The notes: generated from the letters alone by a model not told the origin. Counted from the stretch's first letter, positions 1 to 12,772 are shown. The stretch: DNA of 64,000 nucleotides from Megalobrama amblycephala (GCF_018812025.1 NC_063049.1:18778651-18842650), one strand, 5' to 3'. Translations and numbers: made by a program.

Positions 1-1551
1 CAAGATATCCAAACCAAAGTGGCATTTCAGAAATGAAAAATACAATTTGCCAAAAAAAAAAAAAAAAAAAGTTTAAATTACAAAACAGTAGATAAATAGT
101 TTAAAATTAGGACAAAATGTATCGGGATACTTTCACAGTTAATGTGATAAACTACAACAGTTTTTATTCTGCTAGGACACTTGAAGAGAACTGATGTAGT
201 TAGTTTTGAGAAAAGGATTATTCGTATGCAGATGACAATTAGTTTGATATTTTGTATCTAATGCAAAGACTTTAATTAATTTTTAAGTGTCCAAATTCTG
301 TTTCAGGATGCTGGAATACCAAAAAGAAATACAGGTGTGATTTTTTTTTTTTTTTTTTTTTTTACATTTTCAAAGGTTTTAATATTATAGATAAATAGAT
401 TTTGATATTCAATAATGAACATGAAAAAAATAATTAAACATTCAAATTCAAATGAAAAATATTTTTATATTATACAGACTATAAAGACAGCACATATATT
501 TTAATATAATGCTTGATATATAAAATATAGTTTTAATATACAAATTTTTAATAAAAGATATTGCATAATTGTAAAGTCAAACTGATATCATACCATTCAT
601 TCAGTATGTATTGGCTAATAAGACAAAATACTCGTAAATGAGACATAAGCAACTATCAAGCATAGTAGGTCAAAGCAGTGCTACAAGAGCACAATGCAAA
701 CACTGAGTATGGCTTCCAAAATGCATGTAATATATGCACACACCCACACACACACATACACCTAACACGAGAGCGGCGCTTACACCAGCAGCAGAGACAG
801 CAGTGGTAAGCCTAGCAGGCAACACTCAGCTCTATAAATCTCTTTAAGTGTCACAGCCTGACTCAAACTTTAAACAGATTGGGCCATTACTGTCTCCTGG
901 CCCCTGGAATCAGACAAAACAATCAGGGTACACTGGAACATAGGGAGATAAATGCTACCTCAGTGATGGCTTCTAACACACTTAAAGATGATGTTCTGAT
1001 ATTGAAACGCTGATACTAAGCAAAAACGGATGACAAAATAAAAGGATGTAGCTGTGCGCGAAAGGGCCCAAAAAATATATGTCACAATGTACCGACCCTA
1101 GTGTACTCACACTCAAGCTTTGAAATAATATTTTAGGACATCCCAAGACTTATTCAATGGGATGGGAAAAGCAACACTTGTTTTTAACTTTTTGTTTTTT
1201 TAAACAAACGTGTCAACTCACCCTGATGTTGTATGACTTCTGCGATTCTTTTAGAAGTGCGAGAGATTTAAAAGTGATGACAGCTGGCTAGAATTTCAGA
1301 CAAGAAAAACTTAATTTCCTTCTGTTCCTTTCACAAAGCTATTACGGCTTCTGAAGAGTTGAAATATAAGCTTGACTTACATCGACTATACTTTCATGGT
1401 GTTTTTTTGAGCTTGACAGTCTGATAACTGTATTATTTCATTGCATAGGAAAAAGAACAAAAAAAAGTACTCTTTTTTTTTTTTTTTTTCTCCAGTCATG
1501 TCAAATTTAAATTGTAAAGTACAACTTAAGTTTTGTATATATAGTATTCAT
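1..1551. other. AT-rich non-coding stretch, no gene seen
   Basis: Low-complexity sequence with poly-A (about 51-70), poly-T (about 340-363 and 1471-1489) and a short CA run (about 738-757). Both strands were read for exon-like segments with TSP1 cysteine/tryptophan spacing and none was found. It lies 3' of the last visible thsd7b exon, so it is probably part of the next thsd7b intron. Confidence 0.5.
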
Positions 1552-2650
1552 CTAGCCTGACGTGGTCATACTCAATTCTAGTCAGAATATGAGTCTGATA
1601 CTGCTCCATTGGGCTTTGATTATGGGGGCGTATTTCAACCGATCCAGGAAAGACCTCAATTGGATAGACCTACAACCAATCAGAGCTACAGAGTAAGTGA
1701 CGTATGTTGAGCGACGCATAGTTGTCAACAGAACTCTTCTTAGCGACCATCGGGGCCAGCTGATAAATCAAACTTTTGCCGAATCCCGTAGGAAGGACGG
1801 CAAAGACATCTTTCCCATCGACAAATGCCTTGATCGCGGTCCTCTGTTCCTCTTTTAAAATTAATGCACTGTCGATATCTTCTATAACAGACGCGATGGC
1901 GGGAACCTACACATCTCAGTTCTTCAACAACAGCCATCATTGTTGTAAACTAATTGACCTTTCGCAAAGACTCGCCCCCCCTTAGTTACTGTTGCTTTGT
2001 CCGACAAGCCGTGGCGCTGTCACGCCACACAGAGTGGAAAATACATCGCGGAGCAAAGAGGAAACTGACAACACATCGACAGACGAGACAGAGCAGGTTA
2101 CTTATGATATTAAACAAAGTCCCAGCTTTCAAACTGTGTAGTTATTAAAAAAATTCAAACAATAAAAACCGTTTTGTGGCTCTTTAATGTGTTGTGACCA
2201 TGATCGTGACAGATTGCTGTAGCGCCTCAGCTCAAGAGGCTCGTGAACCGATCATCTCTTCCTACTAGTCCATTTATAGCATCAAATAAACATGAATGAA
2301 CATGAGAATGAATGTTGTTTCAAACGCGGAAAGATGTCAATATGCACAATTTTTCAAGTTTAACTCCACCGATGTTAATCTTCTAACTCCTGACTGCTTT
2401 GTCGGACAAAATGGCGGATGCAGCGTTCTGATTGGTTAGATCGCTTGTCAATCAAACTCCCCAAGCGCTCTTTGATGACGTGGCTGATTACGTTTCTGGT
2501 GATAATCTGTCAATCATCGCCCTGACAATGTGATTGGTCCGAACAGTTTCTGTTCGGGCATAATTACTCCTCTACGGAACGAGTCCAGACTGAACTTCCC
2601 GACCTAAAAATGTTGTGGGCGGGGCTAAGTTCGGCTGGCATCCAGGCTAG
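1552..2650. mobile_element. Inverted-repeat DNA element carrying a RecQ-like helicase fragment
   Basis: The element begins CTAGCCTG and ends CAGGCTAG, an 8-bp perfect terminal inverted repeat. It is flanked by TATTCAT on both sides (1545-1551 and 2651-2657); the identity extends to TAGTATTCAT if part of the repeat is counted as flank, so the duplication length is ambiguous between 7 and 10 bp. The interior is more GC-rich than the surroundings and contains several ATTGG/CCAAT-like motifs (about 1676, 2430, 2530) and a helicase-like reading frame on the minus strand. It is probably a non-autonomous or decayed transposon. The superfamily was not assigned because the 7-10 bp duplication fits more than one. 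Confidence 0.7.
1670..1906 (-). pseudogene. RecQ-like DNA helicase N-terminal fragment (79 codons)
   Basis: Read on the minus strand from 1906 to the stop at 1670-1672, this frame gives a run containing EEQRTAIKAFVDGKDVFAV followed by VLPTGFGKSLIYQLAP. The second part is a good match to helicase motif I (Walker A, PTGxGKS) of RecQ/DEAD-type ATPases, and the preceding Q-rich segment matches their motif 0 region. The frame has no ATG of its own and is preceded by GTGTAG, which could be a splice acceptor. It stops soon after motif I, so motifs II-VI are absent and it cannot be an active helicase. It sits inside the inverted-repeat element 1552-2650, so it is probably a remnant of a gene carried by a larger autonomous relative. 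Confidence 0.65.
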
Positions 2651-2657
2651 TATTCAT

Positions 2658-5389
2658 CAAAGGATCCTAAAAAATGTATTCAAAAAAAAAAAAAAAAAAA
2701 AATCTCTAGCAAGCAGCCAGTGACAAGACGGGGAAAAAAACTCCTTAAGATGTTTAAATAGAATGAGGAAATGCCATTGCCTTCTGACAGGCACATATTT
2801 AAATAAATCTCCACATGATCCATAAAAATGTAATCTTTTTGTAACAAAATGAGGGTGAGCAAATGATGAACTATTCCTTTAAACTCTACAGAAAGATCAA
2901 ATACAGTACAAGCAAAATTGTCTTGACAGGAATCATTTCAGTATGGTTGATTATTCACAACCCCATCTTAATTCTTTTCCATCCTCAGGCCAATAAATAC
3001 TTTAAAACCGGGGAGTTTTTATAAATGCACAATTTTACTAGTAATTCGTTTATTTAGACTCCACGCACACATTTTAAGTCATGATTAATACCTTTCATAC
3101 TTTTAAATTAGCCCTTAATTCACTGCAGATTCAAAGACTAAGCAGCAGCTATTCATTCTAATACAGAGAGCTTTTATTGGATTAACACTCAGAGTTAGAT
3201 TTCTGACCTTTTTTTCCCAACAAGGGGATTCCGTAACTATCAGATGACAAGTGAGCATTTATTATTTATATCGTCATGCAGTTCTCGTTTCGTTATTCTA
3301 ATTAGTTGATAAAGTGATGGCTAACCTTTGTAACACCGCTAAACACTGCAGGCCATCTGGACTGCAGGAGGACTTTCACAAAGCTGGAAAGACTCCAAGA
3401 GCAAATTGAGCACCACACCACCGGGGACCAAACAATATGCATAATCACAACGACTGTGTGATGCAGAAGAACATCAGAGGAAGAACAAGAGTGTAAACAC
3501 CGATCACGTGGGTTTTACAGCTTTTTACTGAAGCACGTCTTCAAAAATCTGCTCATCTTCCTGTCGTTTTAATGTTTCCAGCTACAGTCTGGTCTGCTCT
3601 TGACTGGTTTTTGGTGATATTGTTGACAAATATTTTCTCAAACAATATTTTCTCCATTTTTTTTTTAAATTCACACCATGAAGCAACAGTTCCACCCAGG
3701 TCAGCTGACTTAACGTCATGAACTGGAGAGGTTTGATGTATTGCTGTGCCACAATATTTGATTTTAGGCTCTGTATATATGAGTTGATCTATACTTTGAT
3801 TTGATTTAAGAGTAAATTTCTAAGTTTTGCTGTGTACATCAAACAAAGTGACCGAATTGCTTCAGAACACTTAAACTACTGAGGCTGTTTGGATTTCAAT
3901 GCGCGTTCTTGACGTGTTTTCCTTCTCCTGTGGCTCCAGAGTCTGCCGATGCCACGGATGATGGGAATGTAAACGGATAGCTTTCTACAGGTATTAAAAA
4001 CCTCCTTGGTGACATTGCGCGAAAATCACAGAAACAAATTCCACCTGCCTTGGTTGCGTGGAAATAAATAAAGATTCGATGACGCTAATCTAATGCTAGC
4101 GTTGTCACTCCGAGCAAGGAATCTTTCACCCTTTTACGCCTCCTCTTGTTGAAATGTTCTCTGATTATAAATGAGTCTAAGAGCAATTCAAGCTCACAGG
4201 ATAAATAACAGCTCCTCTGGCATCAAACACATTTGAGAGAGTGTGTGAGAGATGTTGAGAAATGCTGTGGGCCGCTCATTAATGAAGTGAAGCAGCTTTT
4301 GCCCAAATCAAAACATCAATCTCCAAGGACCTCTCTGCTAAACAAACCTCCAAGTCACAAATTTGACAGAAAGTATCAAAGCATAACATCTCTTTCGCCT
4401 AGTCATTCGGCACAAATACAGTACATTTTCCCACAGTTGGAAATGCCAGATATACACGCAAAGCCTAAATGAAAAACGTATTGATTTTGTTGTATTCGAT
4501 AAAGGAAGCTGTGATTGTTTCAGCATGGGGGCAGAGCGCTGCAGTTATGGCCATAACCGACGAGCAGCAACATATTTTCCCTGAAATGCACTCAAAAACC
4601 GTGACACATATCATCATCTGTAAGTGGCTGAACTCTGCACCAATTATGGAGGCGGCAGTGTGGGGGAGCGCAGCTTTTGTCTGCTTGTTTCCACTCTTGT
4701 TTCCTGTTAACAAAAGAACATGTCACACATTTTTAACCGGTCACTCTCAAGAGCCTTCCTTTATATGAACCCCCAATCTAACAGATTTATACAATCACAC
4801 CAAGGGTGAACAGACTCCAGAAGACTCACTATAACAGACATCATCAGACTGAAGAGTCATTGTAATACTACAACAGACAACTGCTTTGTCATAGAAGTTC
4901 AACACACAACCTTTTCTCTCATGGTTGGGCAAAATTCAGAATTTAAGAATTAGTTTCATTTCAGTTTATGATTCCGAATTTGAACTGAATTGACCACAAT
5001 ATGTTGAACATGAACTGGAATCACAAAAAGAAGCATTTACTGAATTGTAACTCAAACAAATTCAACACAGTCACACAACATTAGTCAAACAAGTTCTGCA
5101 GTACACCATAATTATATAATTAATTTTGACAAATTACGCCTATTTATTCCCTGATATGTAGAGTAGACTTTTGTTCTGATTAGACTATCTCTAAACTAAG
5201 TTCAATACTGTCAAAAGATCACAAGTCACCAAAACGGCATCAAGAAATGTCTATATTTCACGTAACTTTCACGTATTACTTTATAAAAATATTACAATAT
5301 TTATATTGAATATATATTATACATGCTATATTATAATTTATTTAATAGAATAATATTAAATTAATATTAAAAAAATTATATTTTATTTA
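2658..5389. other. Mostly unique intronic or flanking sequence
   Basis: No coding segment was recognised. At 2835-2882 is a solo end of the 'gagggtgag...ctattcctttaa' inverted-repeat family seen complete at 54627-54947. The span 2900-4900 looks largely single-copy and has ordinary base composition. From 4920 to 5390 it becomes AT-rich with a decayed repeat. Confidence 0.4.
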
Positions 5390-5690
5390 TTTACACTACT
5401 CTGGAAATATTTGGGGGTTGGTCAGATTTTATGTTTTTGAAAGTCTTTTTACTCACCAAGACAGTTCTTTGATCAAAAACAGAAAATCAGAATTTTGTGA
5501 AATATTATACAATTACATTTTTTTGTCGTATGATCCTGCAGAAATCATTCTAACATACTGATTTGGTGCTAAATAAATTATAAATATTTATTATGAGCAA
5601 TGTTGAAAACAATTGTGCTGCTTAATATTTTTGTGGAAACCATGATACATTTTTTTCAGGGTTCTTTGAACAGAAAGTTCAAAAGATAAT
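5390..5690 (+). repeat. Degenerate copy of the dispersed 'CACATGATCCTTCAGAAATC' family
   Basis: It contains degenerate forms of the family landmarks: a start resembling 'acactactctggaaatatttggggg', 'ctcaccaag', 'atgatcctgcagaaatcattc', 'ttgtgctgcttaatatttttg' and a tail near 'aacagaaagttcaaaag'. It is more diverged than the copies at 28390, 31063, 45000 and 62284. Confidence 0.65.
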
Positions 5691-6852
5691 ATATAAATAT
5701 AATTAAAATATACATTTTTGGTTTTCATAAATTTCTGGTAAATGTAGTGTTCATGGTACATAAAACAAAAGTTTTTTATTTTTTATAAATACAATGAAAT
5801 ACATATTTCAGCTTAAACATATGCAATACAGCACTAATTTCTATAGGTGCCATTTCATGTTCTATAATATTTAAAAGGGAAAGGAAGAACTCAAGCATAT
5901 TTTATATTGTCAGTCTCTTAAAAAAAGACAACTGAAAAGTACTTAATTTTGATGTAAGTTTCAAAGTTACTATTATTTTTATTTATTGTCAGTTAGAAAA
6001 AAAAGGAAAACAAAACACGCAGATGATTATTTGCATGACCTCAATATGTTCAGTGTGGGCACAAAGCACTGCACTGTGGCGCCAACAATAGGTAGCATAG
6101 TAAACAAATCTAATTCTAATTATAACATGCTGTAATTTGATAAAAAAAATAAATAAATAAAGTCAGTGTGCAGAGAATTATAATGTCTTTGTGAGGGTTT
6201 AACAACCAACTTTCATCATATTTCCATATGCGGCAGTGCATCTTGTAAAACAGACCAGTCACAGCATACAAAAGCATGGCAACATGGTTTCTAAAAGTCT
6301 ACTTTTGGGCTAAAGATGTGCTTCATTTAAGAGCTGTGGGTGAGGCAGAAATGCTTTATAGGGAGATTGGTTTCTAAGCACAGATTTACAGAGGTTGTTA
6401 AATTATGCAAGGCTGGTGAACACAGGCTCATCTCATCAGTAGAACAGTCTGCCTCGGCGCACATGATGACTACCATATGGTACCCAGCTCTGGAGGTGGG
6501 CAAGAAGAATGTTCTTTACACAGCGAATCTAGCACCGAACCCTCCGCTGCGGGTAAAACAGACTTCAAACTGCGGCGGAGACTGCACCAGCCCTGAGGAG
6601 AGCTGCATCTGTTGCATCTGACAGAAATATCATCATTTGCCACACTTAGTAATGAGGATAGCCGGAAAAAAATCAGACAAAAAATTACATGTCACTAGCA
6701 ATTCAGAAACATGGACTATTTCACACAAATGATTACAAGTGAGTTAAATGAGGTTCTCACTGCCACTGCATTGTAATGAAGTACATGAAGTTATTTATAA
6801 GTGGAGCAAATATCAATGTTACAGAAGTGCTGTCGAATCTTGTTTGCGCATC

Positions 6853-6888
<36 letters not shown>

Positions 6889-7036
6889 GTCCAAAACCAA
6901 AGACAGCTGCCTGACCTAACACAGCGTTTGAATATAAAGTTTCCTTTTAAGGGGTTCAAACAGGCTTCCAAAGCCAAGTCAAGTCTGATAAACTTCAACA
7001 AATTCAAGAGACAACCAAGTAAATATTTAATCACTA
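5691..7036. other. Intron-type sequence, no gene recognised
   Basis: AT-rich sequence with a pure poly-A tract at 6853-6885. Open frames at 6340-6621 and 6748-7158 show no recognisable domain; the second simply reads through the poly-A as polylysine. Confidence 0.4.
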
Positions 7037-7570
7037 TAACCCCTTATTTACACTTCACGCGTCTGCAGCGCGCTATGGCTCCGGAGAGGTTTTGTTACGT
7101 CCTCTATGCGGTGTCAGCATTTCAGGAGCAAAGCGGCTGGATTCGTGAGACCAAGTAATTGCTTGTCCAATGGCTAAATAGTTATATTTTGTCTGGTTTA
7201 ATTGTGTTGTATTGCTATGCCCTACTTTGCTTTGCTGTCGCCTACAAACAAAGTTAATACACTTAAAAGTCCAATTATAGACTTTTACAAGGATAAAAAG
7301 TATAAAAAATGTTCACTTCGAATCTCTTTACGTCAATTTCTGGCCTCCTGGTGATGTGAAATATGAGCGGAAGACTACACAGGGTGGTTATTTTGAATTT
7401 ATTTTGTATTTGAGCTACATGGCTTGGACGCAGCCTCCATCAAAAATAGACTTGCCGCCTATCTTTAGGGAAGCGGTGCAGCGGGCACGGCTGGTGTAAA
7501 CACAAGCATTGACTAGAGTGGACGCGGATTGACTCCACGCTGCAGACGCGTGCAGTGTAAATAAGGGTTA
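7037..7570. mobile_element. Non-autonomous inverted-repeat DNA element (about 0.5 kb)
   Basis: The left end TAACCCCTTATTTACACT, continuing CACGCGTCTGCAGCG, is mirrored at the right end, which reads TAACCCTTATTTACACT on the other strand and continues with the same CACGCGTCTGCAGCG after two bases. This gives terminal inverted repeats of about 33 bp with few mismatches. The interior is GC-richer than its surroundings and holds no recognisable transposase. No convincing target duplication was found. Confidence 0.75.
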
Positions 7571-10129
7571 ATACTTGTATTTTGATAGAAACAGAATCAT
7601 AAGTTGAAATAAATCTAACGTTTATGAAAGACTTTCACGTAATTCTTTGAAAGCCCACATCCTGTATTAAAATCATGACAACTCTCTGAATAATTTTAGT
7701 ATGTTATTGAAAATGGAATATGGTATTTGGTTCTGATGGACTAGATCTGCTAGAGTTGCTGCTGCTGCACAGCAAGTATGGACTTGCGACTGCTAAGATA
7801 TGAGAGATATGCTATAAGATATGCCACTGCAGCATAAATAGACACGCATAAATCCTGTAGCAGATCTAGGCAGGTAAAGCTTGGGGAGGTGGAGGGTTTC
7901 AGAGCGCTGCAGGACTAGCTTACAGCAAACAATGAACAAGACTATTTGAATGTTTGAGCAAGCAATATCATTGGCTGCAGGATCAGCAGCAGCCAATCAG
8001 CTTGTGCCATGTGGTAATGATGTGATTGCTTGTAGATTTCATTGTAAAGGACCTATCAGCCTGCATACTCTAGAGTACTCTAGAATTAAGAAGCATGGAC
8101 ACTGTGCTAGATAACTCTTTTTGTGCTCCACGACATAAGATTAAGTATATGACGATCATATAACAATTGTTTATGATCATCGCATGCAGAATGTGACCAG
8201 TTCCTGCACAGTTCAACTGTAAGATCAGTAGTAAGACAGTGAATGGATGACATCCCTCCACACACAACCTCCTCCCGTTCCCATCACAGTGGCCGATCAT
8301 CTGTAAAGCAAGAGTAGATGAGATAAGAATATCAATCTCATCTCTGTTGAGTGACTCACTGTGGGGAACGGTGCAAGAGGAAACATCTGGAGAAGGTCAC
8401 GCATCATCCCGTCTCCCATCGGCGTGGCTGACTGCAGACAATCACAGGGCAAAGACGCTCAGAATCATCAGCATTTATCGGCATAATGAGACAGAACGCT
8501 ACATGTCCTTGTTTGACGTGAGGTAATCTGTGCCACTGCTTAAATAATTTCTCTTCCCAGCAAGGACAAAAAAACCAGAGGTAAAACTGAAACTTTGGGT
8601 GCTCACTAGTCTCAGCCTTAGATGGATCATGCCCACGAACCGTTGCTGAATATCTGATGCATAAGTCACACAAAATTGGAAACACATCAGAAATTTAGAA
8701 GTCGTTATCTGATTGGTTGAATTCTTCAGGATTTCCTGGAGACGTGTGTGTCGCATTCTTTAACGGTCCACCAGGAAACAAAGCTGTCATAATGCCAAAC
8801 CCCCTCATGGAAGAAGAAAGCCATCGTGTTTACAACTGTGACAACGAGTTTTTTTCAGGATCGACTAAATGCTGGATTTTCAAAAGTATGTGAAGTTCAA
8901 GGTATACACTCTTTAAAATACGAGTTTTACACATCGGCCTATTATTGTACGGACATGGACTTTACATTTTCAAGCCCCTAAGCATGACGCTGAACAAAAC
9001 TAAAAAAAATGATTGGTTGCTTTTACATGTCAGTAAGGCAGCCTCTTGGGCTGGCCTTGGCCAATGAAAGCTGTCTGAAGGTCTGGCTACGCAAGACTAG
9101 GTGCTCACTTACAGCTGTGAGCGACAGACAGTGAGCACTACAGCCCTACACCAGTGTTATGTCCATACGGGGCGAGTGTCTCAGACAGCCAATCAATAGA
9201 TAAGTGGTGGAAAGACAGCTCTGGTCCTGAACACGGTCGGCTGTTTACTGGTCCGAGAGGGAGCTGGAACAATCTAGTGATTGTGACAGGCCTCTCAGAG
9301 CCTGTAATACCTAAAAAGTCTAAATAATGAATGAATGCAGAGTGCTGCCCTGCTCTTTGACTCAAGGCAGAAAGCCACACTGGGGAAAGTGAGGATTGCT
9401 TGTTAAAGGTAGAGGCCAGACAGCCAGAGACAGATTATCAAAGACAAATAACAAGCTAAAGCTCACATGGAATGTGGCATGTTAACAAAGTTTCCTTACC
9501 TAGTCCTGCTCCAAACAATTTACTTTAAAGAGAACATAACATCAAAGCCCAGACGTGGTCTGATCTGCAGCAAAAGAATGCATTTGATGTCACAATATTG
9601 AAATGTCAATTAAAGTGTTGATAGCACACAACCTGATTTTTTAGGACAATGTTTGCCAGTCTTGAATTACACTTTGAATGCTTTGGGCATGCTGCTCTGA
9701 TCCATAAACTCCACTAATAAGGTTTTCGATTATTCCAGGACCAGTAATTTCAACACAAAAACATTCACTCTGCTTTTCTTACACTTCATGTATTACTCTC
9801 TAGCCCTTAGGAAAGAAAGAAGGTCTGTTAGGAGGTCTGTGGAAAAGTTCAGAGAAACATAATGTGGACAAAATTCCACAACAATGGCTTCTCAGCTGTG
9901 TATTAAAGAGTCTGTTGCCACATTACTAGTGATTCATTTATAATAAAAAATAATATTTTTTTTGTGTGCACACAAGTGCCACAAATAGTGACAGGCTACT
10001 TAAAACAAAAATAATCTCATTGAACACATGGAACCATTTCTCAACAGTTTCTTTCAAAAGGCTCTTTTAAAATGGACAATTTGGGTCAAGAATTTTCATA
10101 TTTGGTGCATCACTATTCAGATAAATGGA
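7571..10129. other. Intron-type sequence with repeat fragments
   Basis: The segment 7750-8060 (around 'gctgctgctgcacagcaagtatgg' and 'cagatctaggcaggtaaagc') and the segment 8960-9105 ('ggtctggctacgcaagactagg') look like members of dispersed families, but no paired ends were found. The rest is not recognised. No exon-like coding segment was seen. Confidence 0.35.
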
Positions 10130-10225
10130 GATTTGTGCTGGGTCATGGGTTCGATTCCCAAGGAATGCATGAACTGAATCATGATCTTGAATGCAGTGTC
10201 ACTTTGGATAAAAGTGTCAGCCAAA
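10130..10225 (+). repeat. SINE-like fragment (tRNA-type box B plus conserved fish tail)
   Basis: 'GGGTTCGATTCCCAAGGAA' at about 10147 is a good polymerase III box B (GGTTCGANTCC). It is followed by 'ctttggataaaagtgtcagc caaatgcataaa', a close match to the 3' tail shared by many teleost SINEs and their LINE partners. The 5' part with box A is weak or missing, so this is a truncated, inactive copy. Confidence 0.65.
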
Positions 10226-11725
10226 TGCATAAAATTGTAGAGAAAATACAGTCTCACCTAACGTTTCAGAATCAGAATAGATCCAACCAATAAATGTGCT
10301 CAGATATACCAGGATGCCAAAGTCTGCAATCAAAATTCAGAGATTTCAATATGAACTCAAACATTTCCCATCAAACCCTTCTTAGAACTCCATTAAGCCT
10401 TCTGAGCAATGAAAGGGCATCCTTAGAGCGATAAAAATTCCTCAAACTCACACACATGAATCCACTGTGGCTTTGGTGGTGACTTTCTTACTACGCTTAC
10501 AAAGAAACCTCCATCTCCACACCTTTTGCAGAAGGGGCCGCTTCAAAAATGGCCAGCTGCAGAGCCTGCCTGCCAAGTCCACAGAGCGGCCGTTGGCAAA
10601 ATGTTAACACTGAGAGTTCATCTCCCCAAAAGATTGGAGGGGACATTAGCCAAGGCAAACTCTGCTTTTAGAGGAGGGGTATTTTGAGTCCGTTAAACAG
10701 TGGGTCCATAAAAGTTGTTAGTAGGCACTTAACCATCTGTACACACAGCCGCAAAAGAATGCATTTGAATATTTTTCACGCACACTGCCTCATCTGCATA
10801 CTGACCTCTAATAACCAGTGTGTCCTCTACAGCCTATTCCAGCACACGCAGCACATTTATAATATCATTTCCCTTTAAAGCGCGACCCATCTGGGAGCAA
10901 GCTGTCGCAAATGTACTCATAGATGAATGTACCTTCTTTATGCTTTTCTTTCTTTTTTTGCAGATGCAGTGACATCGAATTCAGGAGACTAAAAAAAACT
11001 ATTGCCTTACTCATGCATAAAGCACATGACTAATGACCAAATAAGCATTTCTATCATCGAGATCGAGAATGAAAAATATGTGACCCATATGCGTTCTTTG
11101 GCAAGATAAAGACTGAAATGAGAAGCTGTCAGAGTTGCAAATGCTCAAGCAACAGCGTTTAACGGAACACTTGTACAAATTGTCCTAACTAGCTGATGGT
11201 GAAAGGAGGAGAGGAGAGGTCGCGGAAAGACAGCTTGCACTAATGGGCATGTTTTTCTGCGAAGAGAACAAATCTACGGTAATCAGGAAGAGTATTTACA
11301 CGGACACTTATTATCACCTTTGTGCCGTCTCGCTGCAAGAGAGGAACTATTTAAAAGACGAGGAGATTGTGTTTGTTCATACTTTAGCTTAGAGGCTGAA
11401 GTACGTTCGGTAAACTGCACTTAATGAAGAGGCATGCATTAACTGTTGAAATGGTAATGAGTTGAATGTTAACCGTGCTGAAAATGCTAAATGTATCTCT
11501 AGGCGGCTTAAATATATTCCGTTGGGGATATTTCAGGCATTCAATAAAAATGGATGCGTTAAAGGCCCTAAATGAAACAGTTTACATGAGCGATTATCTG
11601 AATCATGATGCCTGCGATCATAGACCCTAATGATTCTCATTACTCGCTTCTCACTGACGATCAACCATATGGTGGTGGAAGCCCACACAGAGACTAGGTT
11701 TCCCTATTGGGACCGCACATCTCAC
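10226..11725. other. Apparently single-copy sequence 3' of thsd7b exon H
   Basis: This is the beginning of the intron after exon H. No repeat family was recognised. The segment 11040-11650 has no simple repeats and several homeodomain-type TAAT motifs. No further TSP1 exon (phase 0 start expected) is visible here. Confidence 0.4.
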
Positions 11726-11904
11726 CTGATTCTTGAGGTCTAGTTTGGGGCATGGCCGCCCGCCGTTGAACGGCTTCTCCCGAAGCCATTTTGACCTGAT
11801 TTTCAGCCCGCTGCCGCAGGAGGCACTGCAGGCCGACCATGGTGACCAGTCGCTCAGCTTGCAGTCCAGAGGGCAGGGCACGTGGCAGACCTCCTCCACC
11901 AGAC
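11726..11904 (-). CDS. thsd7b: thsd7b exon H (TSP1 repeat)
   Basis: The 179-bp exon starts after TTTCGCAG and ends at a GTGAGA donor. It enters in phase 1 and leaves in phase 0. It encodes GLVEEVCHVPCPLDCKLSDW and goes on with SPWSACSASCGSG, then RSKWLREKP, GGRPCPKLDLKNQ. This is a textbook TSR. WSPW gives the tryptophan ladder and C-mannosylation motif, and CSASCG is the Cx2-3(S/T)CG protein O-fucosylation site. The arginine after the SCG segment and GGRPCP complete the module. It is the most conserved part of the gene seen here. The next exon, expected to start with a 'VxEVPC'-like phase-0 codon, was not found below 11725 and is probably outside the window. Confidence 0.93.
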
Positions 11905-12148
11905 CTGCGAAAGAACATGTTGAACAATCAGAGTGGCCGAACCCCTGCCATTCACCATCACGCTAACAATGTTAGCGGAAACACCTTGTGCCGATGCTGA
12001 GACCTCGTCTAATTTACACTGACAGTTCAGGGCACCCCACAGCTTCCTATTTGACTAATGACTGCTCGCCTTTCCAGCAGAGACGAATTACTTAACTCTT
12101 TACTGAGAGAGAAAGAAAGGAAAAGAAGATAGAAACAAGTAGACGAAC
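11905..12148 (-). other. Short thsd7b intron G-H (244 bp)
   Basis: Donor GTTCGT at 12148, acceptor TTTCGCAG ending at 11905. It is the only compact intron of the gene in this window. The upstream side contains a pyrimidine stretch suitable for splicing, and no repeat is inserted in it. Confidence 0.85.
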
Positions 12149-12415
12149 CTGATTCGCTACAAAGGTCTGGGCTAACCAGGTGGGCTTCATGGTCCAGACA
12201 GGCCACGGCACGATAACGCAATCCCTGACCACAGTCACGTGCCTCTCTGCGACCCCTCCAACCCTGGAGGGATCCTTGCGCCTGGGTCTCCGACAGGATA
12301 CAAGATGACCAGTTACCATATGGCTGAGAAACAAACTCCTCACACGGACAGGGCTCGGTCTCCACCAGAGGATACAAGTCTTCCCGCAGACAGCGGTCCT
12401 GTTTTCGGCTCCGAC
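12149..12415 (-). CDS. thsd7b: thsd7b exon G (TSP1 repeat)
   Basis: The 267-bp exon starts after TATTTTCAG and ends at GTTCGT, a weak but usable donor. Phase 1 in, phase 1 out. It encodes GRSRKQDRCLREDLYPLVET, then EPCPCEEFVSQPYGNWSSC, a variable linker, and DCGQGLRYRAVACLDHEAHL before ending in CSESG. It completes the TSR begun in exon F and starts the next W...C-type module (GNWSSC...DCGQGLRYRAVAC). The linker region (about 12235-12290) is rich in Gln, Gly and Arg and is the least conserved part of the visible protein. Only 244 bp separate this exon from exon H, whereas the other visible introns are 2.4 kb or more. Confidence 0.92.
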
Positions 12416-12772
12416 CTGAAAATAGAAAGAAAGACGGTAAAAAAGATGGAGCAATAAATAACAGACACGTCATCAGAATTTTTGGTGCCATTCAGATGAA
12501 ACATTCAGACAGCACTCTGCGAGCTCATGTGTCTAATGTACTTATCTGTCTATGAAAATTATTAAAACATTAATGATTTCTGGATAACTGGACCATTACT
12601 CACTCTGCTGTCAAATGTGGACTGCTAAGTGCCAATGCAAACATCCCCAGGGAACGATTAGAGAACTATTCTGAGTAGACTGAAATGGAAACGCTCAGTG
12701 ACGAGTGCAAGACGACAGAATAATTTCCTCAAGCAAACACAACATTCTTTCAGCACATTTTATATGATGGAG

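Noticed and set aside
1740..1940. 66-codon minus frame starting at 1940
   Set aside because: It is out of frame with the recognisable helicase motif, which is read in another frame (1906-1670).
6748..7158. 136-codon plus frame
   Set aside because: It reads through a poly-A tract as polylysine and then into a DNA element; no domain.
11733..11966. Plus-strand frame opposite thsd7b exon H
   Set aside because: Antisense shadow of a conserved coding exon.
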